NCBI GenBank assembly: GCA_963823755.1
Contig: CAWGMP010000017.1
Span: 806,001-870,000, forward strand
Length of the DNA stretch: 64,000 nt
Direction of reading: 5' to 3'
DNA from: GCA-003244245 sp963823755
Lineage (GTDB): Bacteria > Actinomycetota > Actinomycetes > Mycobacteriales > Pseudonocardiaceae
Numbering within the stretch: position 1 is the stretch's first letter; every line of letters starts with the position of its first letter. Made by a program: the position numbers and the translations under genes. This document shows positions 44,927 through 54,160 of the stretch, in pieces. Below the pieces are notes generated by a model. It was not told where the DNA came from and made no database searches. It was given only the letters and a program-made list of their open reading frames with translations.

Positions 44927-45802
44927 ATGCTGGTGATGCTCGTGTTGGCGACGCTGGCCGTGACCGGCCTGGCCGCGCGGTGGGTGGTGGGGCATCCGGA
45001 GCGGATCCGGGCCGGACTCAGCTGGGTCGCCGACCGGCCCGCGGTGGCCCGGGTGCGGTCACGCTACCCCAGACAGTGGCAGTTCCTGGGTCGCCGGTTG
45101 GCACCGGGTGAGGCCGTCGGTTTGACGTTGACGCTCGGCGTCGTCGTGGTACTCGCCCTGGGTGTGAGCTTCGGGCAGCTATTGGACAACGTGCGCGACA
45201 GTGACGGTGTCGCGATGGCCGACCGCCCGGTAGTGCGGTTTCTCGCCGCCCACCGCCAACCCTGGTCGATCACCGCAGGCTGGGTGATCAGCGATGCGGG
45301 CAGCCCGGTGGGAGTGGCGGTGACGGCCGTCGTGATAGGCCTGGCATTGGCGTGGGTCCGGCGATCCTGGCTGCCGCCGCTCGTCCTCGTCCTCGGCGCC
45401 GGCGGCATCGGAGTGATCAACACGGCGGTGAAGCACCTGGTGAGCCGGAGCCGTCCACCGCTGGCTACCGCAGTGATCGACGAATCGGGCTTCTCCTTTC
45501 CCTCCGGGCACACCACCGGCACCACAGTGGTGTGGCTGCTCTCGGCGTGGATGGTCGGGCACTGGGTGGTCGCCCGGCGGCCCGGTCGGATCGCAGTGTG
45601 GACCGGAGCGCTGCTGATGATCAGCGCGGTCGGAGCCTCGCGGGTCTACCTGGGGGTGCATTTCCCCAGTGACGTGCTGGCGGGTTGGGCGTTGGGCGCC
45701 GCGTGGACCGTCACCATCGCGCTGGTGGTCCACGTCTGGGAGCAGTCCCCCCGCACCCCGAGCGTCCCGATCAACCCGACAACGGTCGACACCCGACCAT
45801 GA
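44927..45802 (+). CDS. PAP2 family membrane phosphatase
   Basis: A 291-residue integral membrane protein with about six hydrophobic segments and the three PAP2 catalytic motifs: K-x6-R-P (KHLVSRSRP), PSGH (FSFPSGHTTGTTVV), and SR-x5-H-x3-D (SRVYLGVHFPSD). It would dephosphorylate a lipid phosphate such as phosphatidate or an isoprenoid diphosphate on the outer face of the membrane. ATG 44927 is taken because GGGGAG precedes it and a membrane helix follows; the upstream frame is not hydrophobic. It overlaps a diacylglycerol-kinase-like gene, so the two would act in opposite directions on lipid phosphates. Confidence 0.88.
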   Translation: MLVMLVLATLAVTGLAARWVVGHPERIRAGLSWVADRPAVARVRSRYPRQWQFLGRRLAPGEAVGLTLTLGVVVVLALGVSFGQLLDNVRDSDGVAMADRPVVRFLAAHRQPWSITAGWVISDAGSPVGVAVTAVVIGLALAWVRRSWLPPLVLVLGAGGIGVINTAVKHLVSRSRPPLATAVIDESGFSFPSGHTTGTTVVWLLSAWMVGHWVVARRPGRIAVWTGALLMISAVGASRVYLGVHFPSDVLAGWALGAAWTVTIALVVHVWEQSPRTPSVPINPTTVDTRP

Positions 45803-46884
45803 GCGAGATCCGCTCGGCCCGCGCGCCGGAAAAGCCCAGTTGGACTCCGCCTTCTGCGACGGTCACCGCAGCCGTCCGGCTGATGATCACCGGGTTGGTG
45901 GTCGCCGGGCTGGTGGTCGCCGCCAACCTGGTCTCCCGGCGGATGCGGGCCAACCCGTCACCGGCGCAACGACCGCTGTTCCCCCGTGCGGTGCTGCTGT
46001 GCAGCAGGCACGCCGGCTCCTCGCATGGGCTGGACCGCGCACGGGCGGCCCTGCGGACGACCGGGCTTGAGATCCTCGATGAGATCCCTGTCGAGCACCA
46101 CGAGCGGCTCGGCCAGTGGCTGTCGCACCCGACCCAGCCGCTCATCGTCGCCGCCGGGGGTGACGGCACGGTGGGTACTGCCGTCGACTACGTCGCCGGC
46201 ACTCCAGCCGTGCTGGCCGTGCTCCCCCTGGGCACATCCAACGACTTCGCCCGCTCGCTCGGCCTGCCCACCGACCCTGCGCGAGCCGCCCAACTGCTGC
46301 TGACAGGCAAGGTATCCAAGGTCGACGCTGGGCGAATGGTGGCCACGGGACACCCGGTACGGCATTTCGCCCACGCCGCGAGCATGGGGCTGAACGTCAC
46401 GTTCGCCAGGCTGGCCACCCAGGCCTCGACGCGCCGGCGCTTCGGGCGATTGACCTACCTCGTCGCCGCCACCAAGGCGTTGCGCGACCATCCGTGCTTC
46501 GACTGTGAGCTGTGCTACGACGGGCACCGGCAACGGCTGCGCCTCATGCACCTGTCGGTGATCAACGCTCCGGCGTTCGGCGGTGCCCTGCGGATGCGCG
46601 TGCCCGGGTCCAACGTCGATGACCGCAAGCTGGAGGTGATCGCCGTGGAACAGCTGCCACGACGTCGCCTGGTGCTCGCCGCCCTGCGCGCCGTGCTGGC
46701 CGTGCACCGCCCGGTCCGGGGAGTACACCTCTGGCAGCTGCGCCGACTTCGGGTACACACCGATCGCCCGATCGAGATAGCACTGGACGGTGAGATCTGC
46801 GGCACGCTTCCCGCCGAGTTCGAGGTGGCCGGCAATGCGTTACGGGTACTCACCCCGCTGGACTTCGAGGATCTGGACGACTGA
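45799..46884 (+). CDS. diacylglycerol kinase family lipid kinase
   Basis: A 361-residue protein with an N-terminal membrane segment (RLMITGLVVAGLVVAANLVS) followed by a DAGK catalytic domain. It has the nucleotide motif LIVAAGGDGTVGTAVDYVAG, in which GT replaces the commoner NE after GGDGT-x, and LAVLPLGTSNDFARSLGLP. The C-terminal beta domain (PIEIALDGEICGTLPAEFEV) is complete. It probably phosphorylates diacylglycerol, a sphingoid base or another lipid. Its ATG overlaps the PAP2 stop (ATGA), so kinase and phosphatase are co-translated. Confidence 0.88.
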   Translation: MSEIRSARAPEKPSWTPPSATVTAAVRLMITGLVVAGLVVAANLVSRRMRANPSPAQRPLFPRAVLLCSRHAGSSHGLDRARAALRTTGLEILDEIPVEHHERLGQWLSHPTQPLIVAAGGDGTVGTAVDYVAGTPAVLAVLPLGTSNDFARSLGLPTDPARAAQLLLTGKVSKVDAGRMVATGHPVRHFAHAASMGLNVTFARLATQASTRRRFGRLTYLVAATKALRDHPCFDCELCYDGHRQRLRLMHLSVINAPAFGGALRMRVPGSNVDDRKLEVIAVEQLPRRRLVLAALRAVLAVHRPVRGVHLWQLRRLRVHTDRPIEIALDGEICGTLPAEFEVAGNALRVLTPLDFEDLDD

Positions 46885-46937
46885 CACCACTCCGACCGTT
46901 GCCCAAGCCATGACTCGGACGGGTGAGGTCGGCAAGA

Positions 46938-47669
46938 TCAGCGCTTGTGGATGTACACGGTGACGTTCATACCAGGAACGAGATCAAGGTTCCGGCCGTT
47001 CTCAATCCCGATCTTGACCGGGATGACCTGGGTGACTTTCTGGAAGTTGCCACCGCTGTTGCTCTGCGGGAACAGCGAGAACACCGCGGCGGCCCCACCT
47101 TGGATCTCCTGGACATGACCGGTGAGCCCGGCATTGGGAAAGGCGTCGACGGCTATGTCGACCACCTGACCGGGGTGGACCGCCTTGACGTCGGTTTCGT
47201 CGACCCGGGCGGTGACATAGATCTTGTCCAGGTTGTAGGCGACGGCAAGTGGGGTGCCCGTGGTGACGAATGTGCCCGGCACCCCGTTGTCCACCGCCAC
47301 GGTGCCATCGCCGGGGGCCTTGATGCTCATGAGAGGTTGAACGAACCCACCTGGGATCTTGACGCGGCCCACGACCTGGTCTTTGTGCAGCGCGGCGCCC
47401 TGAGTGGCGCTCCAGTCGACGAGGGTGCCGCTGGCGGGAGCGTTGACCGAGATCTTGTCGCCGTCGATCTGGGCATTGTCGGTGCTGACGTAGTTGCGGG
47501 TGTTGAGGATATAACTCGTGGCGAAGCCGCCCGCGGCGATCAACGCCAAGATCAGGATCACGATCAGTGCGATGCGTGTGGAACGCTTGAGCTTGCGCCG
47601 TCCGGGTGTCGTGGTCGAGGTACCGTCGGTATCGGCTAGCGTGGGCGGCGCCGCCACTGGGCCTTCCAT
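46938..47669 (-). CDS. HlyD/EmrA-type membrane fusion protein
   Basis: A 243-residue periplasmic-adaptor-like protein. It has one N-terminal membrane helix (STRIALIVILILALIAAGGF) followed by the biotinyl-lipoyl-like half motifs (YVSTDNAQIDGDKISVNAPA, SIKAPGDGTVAVDNGVPGTF) and a beta-barrel region. It lacks the long coiled coil of Gram-negative EmrA, as expected for a monoderm. ATG 47669 has GGGGAGG at ideal spacing. It pairs with the EmrB-type transporter at 48537 across the TetR gene, which lies on the same strand 147 bp upstream, making an efflux module. Confidence 0.87.
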   Translation of the reverse strand: MEGPVAAPPTLADTDGTSTTTPGRRKLKRSTRIALIVILILALIAAGGFATSYILNTRNYVSTDNAQIDGDKISVNAPASGTLVDWSATQGAALHKDQVVGRVKIPGGFVQPLMSIKAPGDGTVAVDNGVPGTFVTTGTPLAVAYNLDKIYVTARVDETDVKAVHPGQVVDIAVDAFPNAGLTGHVQEIQGGAAAVFSLFPQSNSGGNFQKVTQVIPVKIGIENGRNLDLVPGMNVTVYIHKR

Positions 47670-47816
47670 GCTCACACCTCCCCATCGATGTGGTGGAGCT
47701 TCAACCCGTAGGCTACGCGCCGTACCTTAACTTGGGGAGTCTGCCGAGTGAGAGAGTCCGTCGGCTTGGGGAGTCCGCCGACGCGACGGGGGTAAAGAGG
47801 AGGTTGAACAACCGAG

Positions 47817-48470
47817 TTACGCACGAACCAGCGGCAGGACCACCTCGTCGACGATCTCGGTCAGCACCTGGTCAGGAACCGGCGAGCGGTGCACCAGAAA
47901 ATACTGACGTAGTAGTTCAGGGCCCACGCTCGCGATGCGGGTCGTCAGCGCGGTGGCGCGGACTTCACCACGACCAGCGCCTCGTCGGAGCACGTCGAGA
48001 AAGACCTCGACGCCGGGATCGATGAAGCGGATCCGGATGACCTCCATGAGGTCGGGATTTCGGATGATCTCGGCCAGCAGGCCGCGGAGCGCCTCGCCCG
48101 AGGGGCCGTTGAGCAGGTTGGCGAATCCTCGCAGGCAGCTGAGGATGTCCTCGCGCACACACCCGGTGTCCGGCGACTCACTGCAGCTGGGAAGGGTGTG
48201 ATGCACCGCATCGGCGACCAGCTCGGCGCGGCTGGACCAGCGCCGGTACAAAGATCCCTTGCTCGCCCGGGCTCGATTGGCCACGTGTTCCATCTTCAGC
48301 TCCGCATAGCCGACCGCGGTCAGTTCCTCGAGGGTGGCTTCGAAGATTGCCGCGTAGAGAGCGTCGCCGCGGCGGCGAGGTCCCTTGCGGTGATCGACTG
48401 CGGCGCTCGAAGGCTGACAAACATCACCGGCGCTGCTCAACGTCCACACCTCTCGTGACCTGGATAACAC
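47817..48470 (-). CDS. TetR-family repressor of the efflux module
   Basis: A 217-residue regulator (if started at 48470). The TetR helix-turn-helix is clear: YAAIFEATLEELTAVGYAEL, then MEHVANRARASKGSLYRRWS. The C-terminal ligand domain follows the TetR_C type (REDILSCLRGFANLLNGPSG, IIRNPDLMEVIRIRF). The start is uncertain: GTG 48470, GTG 48449 or TTG 48440, the last with AGAGG upstream. It is divergent from the EmrB-like gene, 66 bp away, and probably represses it and the HlyD-like gene. Confidence 0.88.
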   Translation of the reverse strand: MLSRSREVWTLSSAGDVCQPSSAAVDHRKGPRRRGDALYAAIFEATLEELTAVGYAELKMEHVANRARASKGSLYRRWSSRAELVADAVHHTLPSCSESPDTGCVREDILSCLRGFANLLNGPSGEALRGLLAEIIRNPDLMEVIRIRFIDPGVEVFLDVLRRGAGRGEVRATALTTRIASVGPELLRQYFLVHRSPVPDQVLTEIVDEVVLPLVRA

Positions 48471-48536
48471 CCGATGCTGCGGGTCGAAGCGGGGAACAGA
48501 CTAGAGCACGCGGCGTTCCGATGGCACAGTGGTGTC

Positions 48537-50312
48537 ATGACTCACCCTGGAATGACCCCAGCGGTGACAGAGCCGGGCGCAAGCCCCAACGGAGCCGCCG
48601 CTCGACCGGTCGGCGCTGGACATGATTCCGCCGGAGATACGGTCCCCAGGGGAGGCTGGGGTTTGCCGCTGGCGGTGCTGATCGCCGGGATGTTCATGTC
48701 GGTCCTGGACATCAGCATCGTCAACGTGGCAATCCCCACCATTCAGAACGAGTTCGGCGCGACCACCGACGACGTGCAGTGGGTGGTCACGGGCTACACG
48801 CTGGCGCTGGGTGTCGTGGTGCCGGCCACCGCGTGGCTCGGGGACCGCTTCGGGCTGAGCCGGGTATACAACCTGGCACTGCTGGCGTTCGCCGCCGGGT
48901 CAGCACTGTGCGGACTGGCCTGGGACCTCAACAGCCTGGTGATCTTCCGGATCGTGCAGGCGATCCCAGGCGGCATTCTTCCGGTGATCACGATGTCGAT
49001 CTTGTTCCGGATCGTGCCGCGGGCGAGACTCGGCGCCGCGATGGGCCTGTACGGCCTGGGCGTCGTGTTCGCCCCAGCAATCGGCCCGACGTTGGGCGGA
49101 TACCTGGTCGAGTACGTGGACTGGCGGCTGATCTTCTTCATCAACGTACCCATCGGAATCCTGGGTGCGGTGGCCGCGGCGCTGGTGTTACCACGATTCC
49201 CTCGGCTCGCCGGGCGACAGTTCGACGTACTGGGTTTCGTCACCATCGCCGGTGGGTTGTTCGCAGTGCTGCTGGCTCTGTCGAAGGGTGAGTCTTGGGG
49301 GTGGTACTCCTACCGGGTGCTGGGCCTGATCACCTTCAGCGTGCTGAGCCTGGCGTTGTTCGTGGTGATCGAGCTCGAGGTCGTCGACCCGTTACTGGAT
49401 ATCCGCATATTCCGGTACTGGGCCTACACCCACTCACTGTTGCTGATCGCCGTGCTGATGGTCGTCATGTTCGGGGTGCTGTTCTACATCCCTTTGTTCC
49501 TGCAGCAGGCCCAAGGACTGGGGGCATTCGACGCCGGGGTCACCATGCTGCCCCAGGCACTGGTGATGGGGTTCTTGATGCCGATTACCGGGCGGGTCTA
49601 TGACCGCATAGGGCCCCGCTGGCTGGCGGCCATCGGCTTGACGATCGTCGCCTGTAGCACTTATCTGCTGCGCACACTGGCCCTCGACACGTCCCGCGAA
49701 CACATCATATGGATACTGATGTTACAAGGCGCCGGCCTGGGGATGGCCATGATGCCGATCTTCACCGGAGGTATCTCAGTCATCCCGATGGTCCAGGTCA
49801 ACGCCGCCAGCGCGTTCAACAATGTCGCGCAACGGGTCTCCGGTGCGCTGGGGTTGGCTGTGCTCACCGCGATTCTGACCACGCAACAGGCCCAGCAGAT
49901 GGCCGGACGCTCAACGCTGGTGCCCGCGGGCACCGCCGCCCCGCGTCTCGGCGGCTCAGGAGTCCCGGACTGGGTGGGCGTGTACGCCACTTACCGGATG
50001 ACCCAGCTACAGGTGTTCGTCGGAGCGATCGACAACCTTTTCCTGATCGCCTCCGGGCTCAGCGCCCTAGGCGCGCTGGCGGCGCTGCTCATGCGGTCAG
50101 GACCCGCTCCCGCGGCCCCCGCCGGCTTCGCCCCGCCGCCGCGGGCAGCCCCACCCCCGGCATCCACCGACACCAAGGTCCCCACCGGACATCATTTCAT
50201 GCCGCCGGCCCCCATCAACATCAACGGCGCGGATAATGGCAGCGTAGCCCGACCCGAGATAGCCCGGCCCGCGGCCGGTGAACATCACCACCGCCCTCCC
50301 GACGGCCACTAG
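48537..50312 (+). CDS. EmrB/QacA-type (DHA2) MFS transporter
   Basis: A 591-residue drug:H+ antiporter with about fourteen hydrophobic segments. DHA2 landmarks are LDISIVNVAIPTIQNEFGAT in helix 1, WVVTGYTLALGVVVPATAWLG with the following GDRFG loop, and the helix-5 antiporter motif region (GLYGLGVVFAPAIGPTLGGY). A Pro/Ala-rich cytoplasmic tail extends from residue ~520. ATG 48537 begins a polar leader before helix 1. With the divergent TetR regulator and the HlyD-like adaptor it makes an EmrAB-type efflux module; the exported compound is unknown. Confidence 0.92.
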   Translation: MTHPGMTPAVTEPGASPNGAAARPVGAGHDSAGDTVPRGGWGLPLAVLIAGMFMSVLDISIVNVAIPTIQNEFGATTDDVQWVVTGYTLALGVVVPATAWLGDRFGLSRVYNLALLAFAAGSALCGLAWDLNSLVIFRIVQAIPGGILPVITMSILFRIVPRARLGAAMGLYGLGVVFAPAIGPTLGGYLVEYVDWRLIFFINVPIGILGAVAAALVLPRFPRLAGRQFDVLGFVTIAGGLFAVLLALSKGESWGWYSYRVLGLITFSVLSLALFVVIELEVVDPLLDIRIFRYWAYTHSLLLIAVLMVVMFGVLFYIPLFLQQAQGLGAFDAGVTMLPQALVMGFLMPITGRVYDRIGPRWLAAIGLTIVACSTYLLRTLALDTSREHIIWILMLQGAGLGMAMMPIFTGGISVIPMVQVNAASAFNNVAQRVSGALGLAVLTAILTTQQAQQMAGRSTLVPAGTAAPRLGGSGVPDWVGVYATYRMTQLQVFVGAIDNLFLIASGLSALGALAALLMRSGPAPAAPAGFAPPPRAAPPPASTDTKVPTGHHFMPPAPININGADNGSVARPEIARPAAGEHHHRPPDGH

Positions 50313-50370
50313 AGGTGATCGGCGAGCAGCAGCGTGCGGGAAGCATCGTCCACCATGGCGTACGAGTCGA

Positions 50371-51459
50371 TCAGGAGGAACCGAGCATGCCGGCGCAGAC
50401 TGCAAAGACATGGGCAACCGTGTTCGGAGTGTTCTGCCCACCGGCTTGCACGATTCCGGTCCAGGTGGTGGGGTTGACAGCCCCGTTACTCACTGGATTT
50501 CCCGCGGCGTCGCTGGGATAACTACCCCGCAGGTGCACGCCCTCCGGGAGCGGGCCGCTCGAGCTATCGACGTTCACGCCGCCGCTGAGCACTTTTGATC
50601 CCGAGTTGCAGGCCGTCGGCACGGTGCGGAATGTGTTGGCTAACTGGGGACCTGGGGCATCCATGCGGACAACCGCGGTCGGCAGGAGCGCGGGAGCGGA
50701 GCAGAGGGCGAACGCGGTAGTGACATTCGCGGGATTGGCCATCCCGCCTGCTGATCCGACGGCCGTCCACGACTGCGGGTTGTGCGTTCCGTTGGGGACC
50801 ATGGTGCCGCTGGCATCACTGGGGAAGCTGCCCACCGGTTTGAAACTCGTCGAACTCGCCGGGGTCCCCAACGCCCCCCCGCCGACCACTTCGGTGCCCG
50901 CCGGGCATGTCGCGGTGACTGACGCCGTCGTCGCCGGCGCCACGGGACCGTTGACAGCGGCGACCACCACCAATCGGACCGCGCTGCCAATGGGGCCGAC
51001 GGTGGCGCAGACGGCGAAGCTAGTCACCTGATCACCAGTTTCGGATTGGCCACCGAATCCGCCGGCCGCGGTCCAGAACCTCGGATTGACCGCGGAGTCG
51101 GTGACCGGGATTGCACCGGCGCCGCTGGGGTAGGTCCCATTGACCTTCAGCCCGTTCGTCGGGGTGGTCGTGGCTGGCGGGGTCTTGCCCACCTGGATGC
51201 CGCCTCCGACGAGCTTGGTGCCCGTCGGGCACCCGGCCACGGCGGTCGTGGCCGTCCCTGACGTGTTCGTCATGGGTGCGCTGACCGCGGCCACCTGAGT
51301 CACCAGCGGCGTGAGCAGCGGCGGTGGCGGTACTGCAGGAAGGGCCATGGCCGAGCCGACCGGGAGGGTGAAGGTCGCCAAGCAAGCGCCGGCGGCCAGC
51401 AGGAAAATTCCGTCCAACACCCCCGCGGATGAGGGTTGAGCCCGGGATGACTCTCGCAT
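50371..51459 (-). CDS. secreted repeat protein, function unknown
   Basis: A 362-residue exported protein. The signal peptide (FLLAAGACLATFTLPVGSAM then ALP) is followed by three diverged ~90-residue repeats. Each contains a Cys-Pro-x-Gly-Thr-x-x-hydrophobic-Gly-Gly-Gly motif (CPTGTKLVGGGI, CPAGTEVVGGGAL, CNSGSKVLSGGV) and an NPRxWTA-type segment (NPRFWTAAGG, NPQSWTAVGS, NPTTWTGIVQ). All-beta folds are likely. I do not recognise a named family. It is divergent from the pstC operon, and a leader segment homologous to the one before pstC lies upstream of it (51481-51553, minus strand), linking it to the surface locus. Confidence 0.75.
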   Translation of the reverse strand: MRESSRAQPSSAGVLDGIFLLAAGACLATFTLPVGSAMALPAVPPPPLLTPLVTQVAAVSAPMTNTSGTATTAVAGCPTGTKLVGGGIQVGKTPPATTTPTNGLKVNGTYPSGAGAIPVTDSAVNPRFWTAAGGFGGQSETGDQVTSFAVCATVGPIGSAVRLVVVAAVNGPVAPATTASVTATCPAGTEVVGGGALGTPASSTSFKPVGSFPSDASGTMVPNGTHNPQSWTAVGSAGGMANPANVTTAFALCSAPALLPTAVVRMDAPGPQLANTFRTVPTACNSGSKVLSGGVNVDSSSGPLPEGVHLRGSYPSDAAGNPVSNGAVNPTTWTGIVQAGGQNTPNTVAHVFAVCAGMLGSS

Positions 51460-51480
51460 ACGCGGATTTCATGGGGAGAC

Positions 51481-51553
51481 CCTGCGTCCCACACGTGAAC
51501 GGCAGAAGACCAGCAGTCGAAGAAGGGATTGCAGTAAACCCCACAAGGGATAG
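51481..51553 (-). promoter_or_regulatory. leader element B (of three related)
   Basis: Read on the minus strand it aligns with elements A (51648-51722) and C (56944-57021): CCCTTGTGGGGTTTACTGCA, then ATCCCTTCTTCGACTGCTGG, then GTTCACGTGTGGGACGCAGG. It precedes the secreted repeat protein gene. Confidence 0.65.
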
Positions 51554-51647
51554 CTAAGTGACCCCGCGCGGGAGTACGAGTTCAGGATCTTCGAGTTCGA
51601 GAGGTAACTCTGGTGGACGTGAAGAAGAACACCACGGCAACCGTAGC

Positions 51648-51722
51648 CGTCCCTTGTGGTTTTTTTCGCAGTCCCTTCTTCGACTTGTGGACTTTTCCTG
51701 TTCACCTTCGAGGCGCAGCGTC
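51648..51722 (+). promoter_or_regulatory. leader element A before the pst-like operon
   Basis: CGTCCCTTGTGG, a run of seven T, GCAGTCCCTTCTTCGACT and TTCACCTTCGAGGCGCAGCG. The 5' part with ACCAC ... GTGGT followed by the T-run could form a terminator-like hairpin. Related to elements B and C. Confidence 0.65.
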
Positions 51723-51758
51723 GCTCCACTGTGATCGGTGTCTGCGGAAGGTTTGCCT

Positions 51759-51932
51759 GTGCCTGTCCTCATCTGCGGTTTGCTGGCGATGTCCTCGGTA
51801 GCCATGCACCTGTTGCGCGTCACGGCCGGAACGCGTCCGTGCCCGTCGCTCTCTCGATGGAGCTTCCGGACGACCGGATTCGCCTGGCGGTTCGCGGCCG
51901 CCGACAACCGCAGCCTGGTGATCTATCGATGA
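51759..51932 (+). CDS. small protein upstream of and overlapping pstC
   Basis: A 57-residue product beginning VPVLICGLLAMSSVAMHLLR. GTG 51759 has GGAAGG seven bases upstream. Its TGA overlaps the ATG of pstC (ATGA), so it is coupled to the transporter genes. It is related to the 55-residue product at 57057-57224 (shared LIC, then Ser, then MHL spacing), which is coupled to a large PstS-like gene in the same way. The conserved part is its first ~30 residues; the rest differs. It could be a regulatory leader peptide or a small membrane-associated partner. Confidence 0.6.
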   Translation: MPVLICGLLAMSSVAMHLLRVTAGTRPCPSLSRWSFRTTGFAWRFAAADNRSLVIYR

Positions 51933-52948
51933 CCTCAGCCACCACGCCGATGTCGGGGCCGGCGGCCCAGCCAGAGTCGGCGCGGCGGGTGAACTCCGCT
52001 TCCATGGGGGCGGACCGGATCTTCGGACTTTCGCTGCTCGGCGCCGGCCTGGCGGTGCTCGTCATCATGGGCACGATCGGGCTGTTTCTCTTCTACCGGG
52101 GTTCGCTAGCACTCGACGATGCCGGCCTGTCGTTCCTGTTCACCGAGGCGTGGGAACCCGACTCGCACAACTTCGGCATCGGGACGGTGATCCCACTCAC
52201 GATCCTGATCGCCGCGGTAGCGGTCACCTTCGCGGTGCCGCTGGCCACCGGGATGGCACTCTACATCGCTGAGTACGCGCAATGGCGAGTGCGCCGCGCC
52301 TTGATCAACATCATCGACCTGATGGCTGCGGTGCCGGGCGTGGTGTACGGGCTGTGGGGCTTTTATTTTCTCAACCCGCACGTCATCCCGCTGGCCAGGT
52401 GGATCTCGTCCACCCTCGGTTGGCTCCCGTTGCTCGGCATCCACGACGCGAACCCCGACGACCCGTTGCAGACCGAGACCGTGTACGAGTCCTCGACGTT
52501 CGTCGCGGGGATCGTGGTGGCGCTGGTGATCACGCCGACGATCTGCTCGGTGATGCGGGAATCCTTCTCGCAGGCCCCGATCGGTGAGCGCGAGGGTGCC
52601 TACGCACTGGGTGCCACCCGGTGGGGCGTGATCCGCAGCGTCGTGCTGCCGTTCGGCCGGGGCGGGGTGATCGGCGGCACGATGCTCGGGCTTGGCCGGG
52701 CGCTGGGCGAGACGATCGCCGTGTACTCGGTGATGACTCCGGTCTTCCACATCCAGACGGAGATCCTGCGCAGCGGCACGAACGCGGTGGCCCCGCTGAT
52801 CGCACTCAAGTTCGAAGCGGCCAGCCCCTTTGGACTGTCGGCCTTGTTCGCTGCCGGGTTGGCGCTGTTCGCCCTGACGCTCGTGATCAATTTCGGCGCG
52901 TCGGTGGTCATTGCCCGCAGCCGCTCCGGACAGCTGAGCGAGGCCTGA
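51929..52948 (+). CDS. pstC: phosphate-type ABC transporter permease PstC
   Basis: A 339-residue permease with six hydrophobic segments. PstC-type features are IGLFLFYRGSLALDDAG in the first loop, WRVRRALINIIDLMAAVPGV, and the EAA coupling loop EGAYALGATRWGVIRSVVLP followed by GLGRALGETIAV. In the Pst complex it forms the channel with PstA. ATG 51929 overlaps the stop of a small upstream ORF. The frame is open further upstream to 51656, but that part lies in the leader. The coupling loop is intact, so an ATPase partner is expected, yet no pstB is encoded in this window. Confidence 0.9.
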   Translation: MTSATTPMSGPAAQPESARRVNSASMGADRIFGLSLLGAGLAVLVIMGTIGLFLFYRGSLALDDAGLSFLFTEAWEPDSHNFGIGTVIPLTILIAAVAVTFAVPLATGMALYIAEYAQWRVRRALINIIDLMAAVPGVVYGLWGFYFLNPHVIPLARWISSTLGWLPLLGIHDANPDDPLQTETVYESSTFVAGIVVALVITPTICSVMRESFSQAPIGEREGAYALGATRWGVIRSVVLPFGRGGVIGGTMLGLGRALGETIAVYSVMTPVFHIQTEILRSGTNAVAPLIALKFEAASPFGLSALFAAGLALFALTLVINFGASVVIARSRSGQLSEA

Positions 52949-54160
52949 GTGACGACCACGATTCCCCCTCACGCCGCCGGTCGCGCAGTGCTCGACGAGG
53001 CAGCGGCCCGGGAGGCCCCGGAGGTTCGCCGCTCGACGTCGGGCCGCGGCCTCGTCGATGCCGCCGCGCTCATCGGAGCGGTCGGAGCTGCGCTCAGCCT
53101 GGCAGCTTTGCTGACCACCCGGGTAATCCCCTCGGACAACGTGGGCGGCTTCGTGGTGATCGCCTACCTGCTGTTCCTGGCGTTCTACGGGGTGGTGGTG
53201 TTGTTACTGGAGCAGGACAGCCGCACAGTCCAGGACCGGCTCGCCTCCGTCGCCATGCACAGCATGGCCGCCCTCACCCTGATCGCGCTGTCGTTCGTGG
53301 TCGCCTTCACGTTCTGGCGGGGCCGCGAAGCGTTGTCGCACCTGAACTTCTTCACCCAGGACCTGCAACTGGCCGGTCCACTGGACCCGCTCGGTGTCGG
53401 CGGCATCCTGCACGCCGTAGTGGGAACCCTTATCGAGATCACAATCGCGCTATTGATCGTTGTGCCCCTAGGGCTGGCCGGCGCGGTGTACCTCAACGAG
53501 ACCAGCGGGCCGTTGGCCCGGTTCGTGCGCACGGTGGTCGAGGCGATGACCGCGCTACCGGCCATCCTGGCCGGGCTGTTCATCCTCGCGTCGGTGATCC
53601 TCACCTTCGGGCTGGACAAGTGCGGCCTGGCCGCTGGACTGGCGATCAGCGTGATGATGCTGCCGGTCATCATCCGGGCCGCCGACGTGGTGATCCGGTT
53701 GGTGCCCGGCTCGTTACGGGAGGCCTCGTTCGCGCTGGGTGCACCACGGTGGCGCACCGCGTGGCACGTCGTGCTACCGACCGGACGCTCCGGCCTGACC
53801 ACCGCGGTGCTGCTCGGCACCGCGCGAGGTCTCGGCGAGACCTCGCCGGTGCTGATCACCGCCGGGTTCGGCTCCAGCCTCAGCACCGACCCCACGTCGG
53901 GCCCGATGGTGTCGTTGCCGCTGCTCACCTTCGTCCTCTCACACTCCCCGGAGCACACGATGGTCGCCAGGGCTTTCGGTGCCGGCGCTGTACTGCTGGT
54001 GCTGGTTCTGGTGCTGTTCGGGCTGGCCAGGACGCTCGGGGGCCGCGCGCCCGGCGAGCTGTCCCCCCGGGCGCGGCGCCACCGCGCGCGAGCGTCCGAA
54101 CGGGATCTCGCCCGGTTCGACTCCCGGCACCGCGCCGCAGCGCAGATGAGTGAAAGGTGA
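52949..54160 (+). CDS. pstA: phosphate-type ABC transporter permease PstA
   Basis: A 403-residue permease; GTG 52949 follows the pstC stop directly. Membrane helices begin at residue ~28. The PstA core shows TRFVRTVVEAMTA-type sequence (ARFVRTVVEAMTALPAILAG), the EAA loop SLREASFALGAPRWRTAWHV and the ARGLGETSPVLITAGFG segment. The basic C-terminal tail (RARRHRARASERDLARF) is longer than usual. It works with PstC; its stop overlaps the start of the membrane-anchored PstS-like gene. Confidence 0.9.
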   Translation: MTTTIPPHAAGRAVLDEAAAREAPEVRRSTSGRGLVDAAALIGAVGAALSLAALLTTRVIPSDNVGGFVVIAYLLFLAFYGVVVLLLEQDSRTVQDRLASVAMHSMAALTLIALSFVVAFTFWRGREALSHLNFFTQDLQLAGPLDPLGVGGILHAVVGTLIEITIALLIVVPLGLAGAVYLNETSGPLARFVRTVVEAMTALPAILAGLFILASVILTFGLDKCGLAAGLAISVMMLPVIIRAADVVIRLVPGSLREASFALGAPRWRTAWHVVLPTGRSGLTTAVLLGTARGLGETSPVLITAGFGSSLSTDPTSGPMVSLPLLTFVLSHSPEHTMVARAFGAGAVLLVLVLVLFGLARTLGGRAPGELSPRARRHRARASERDLARFDSRHRAAAQMSER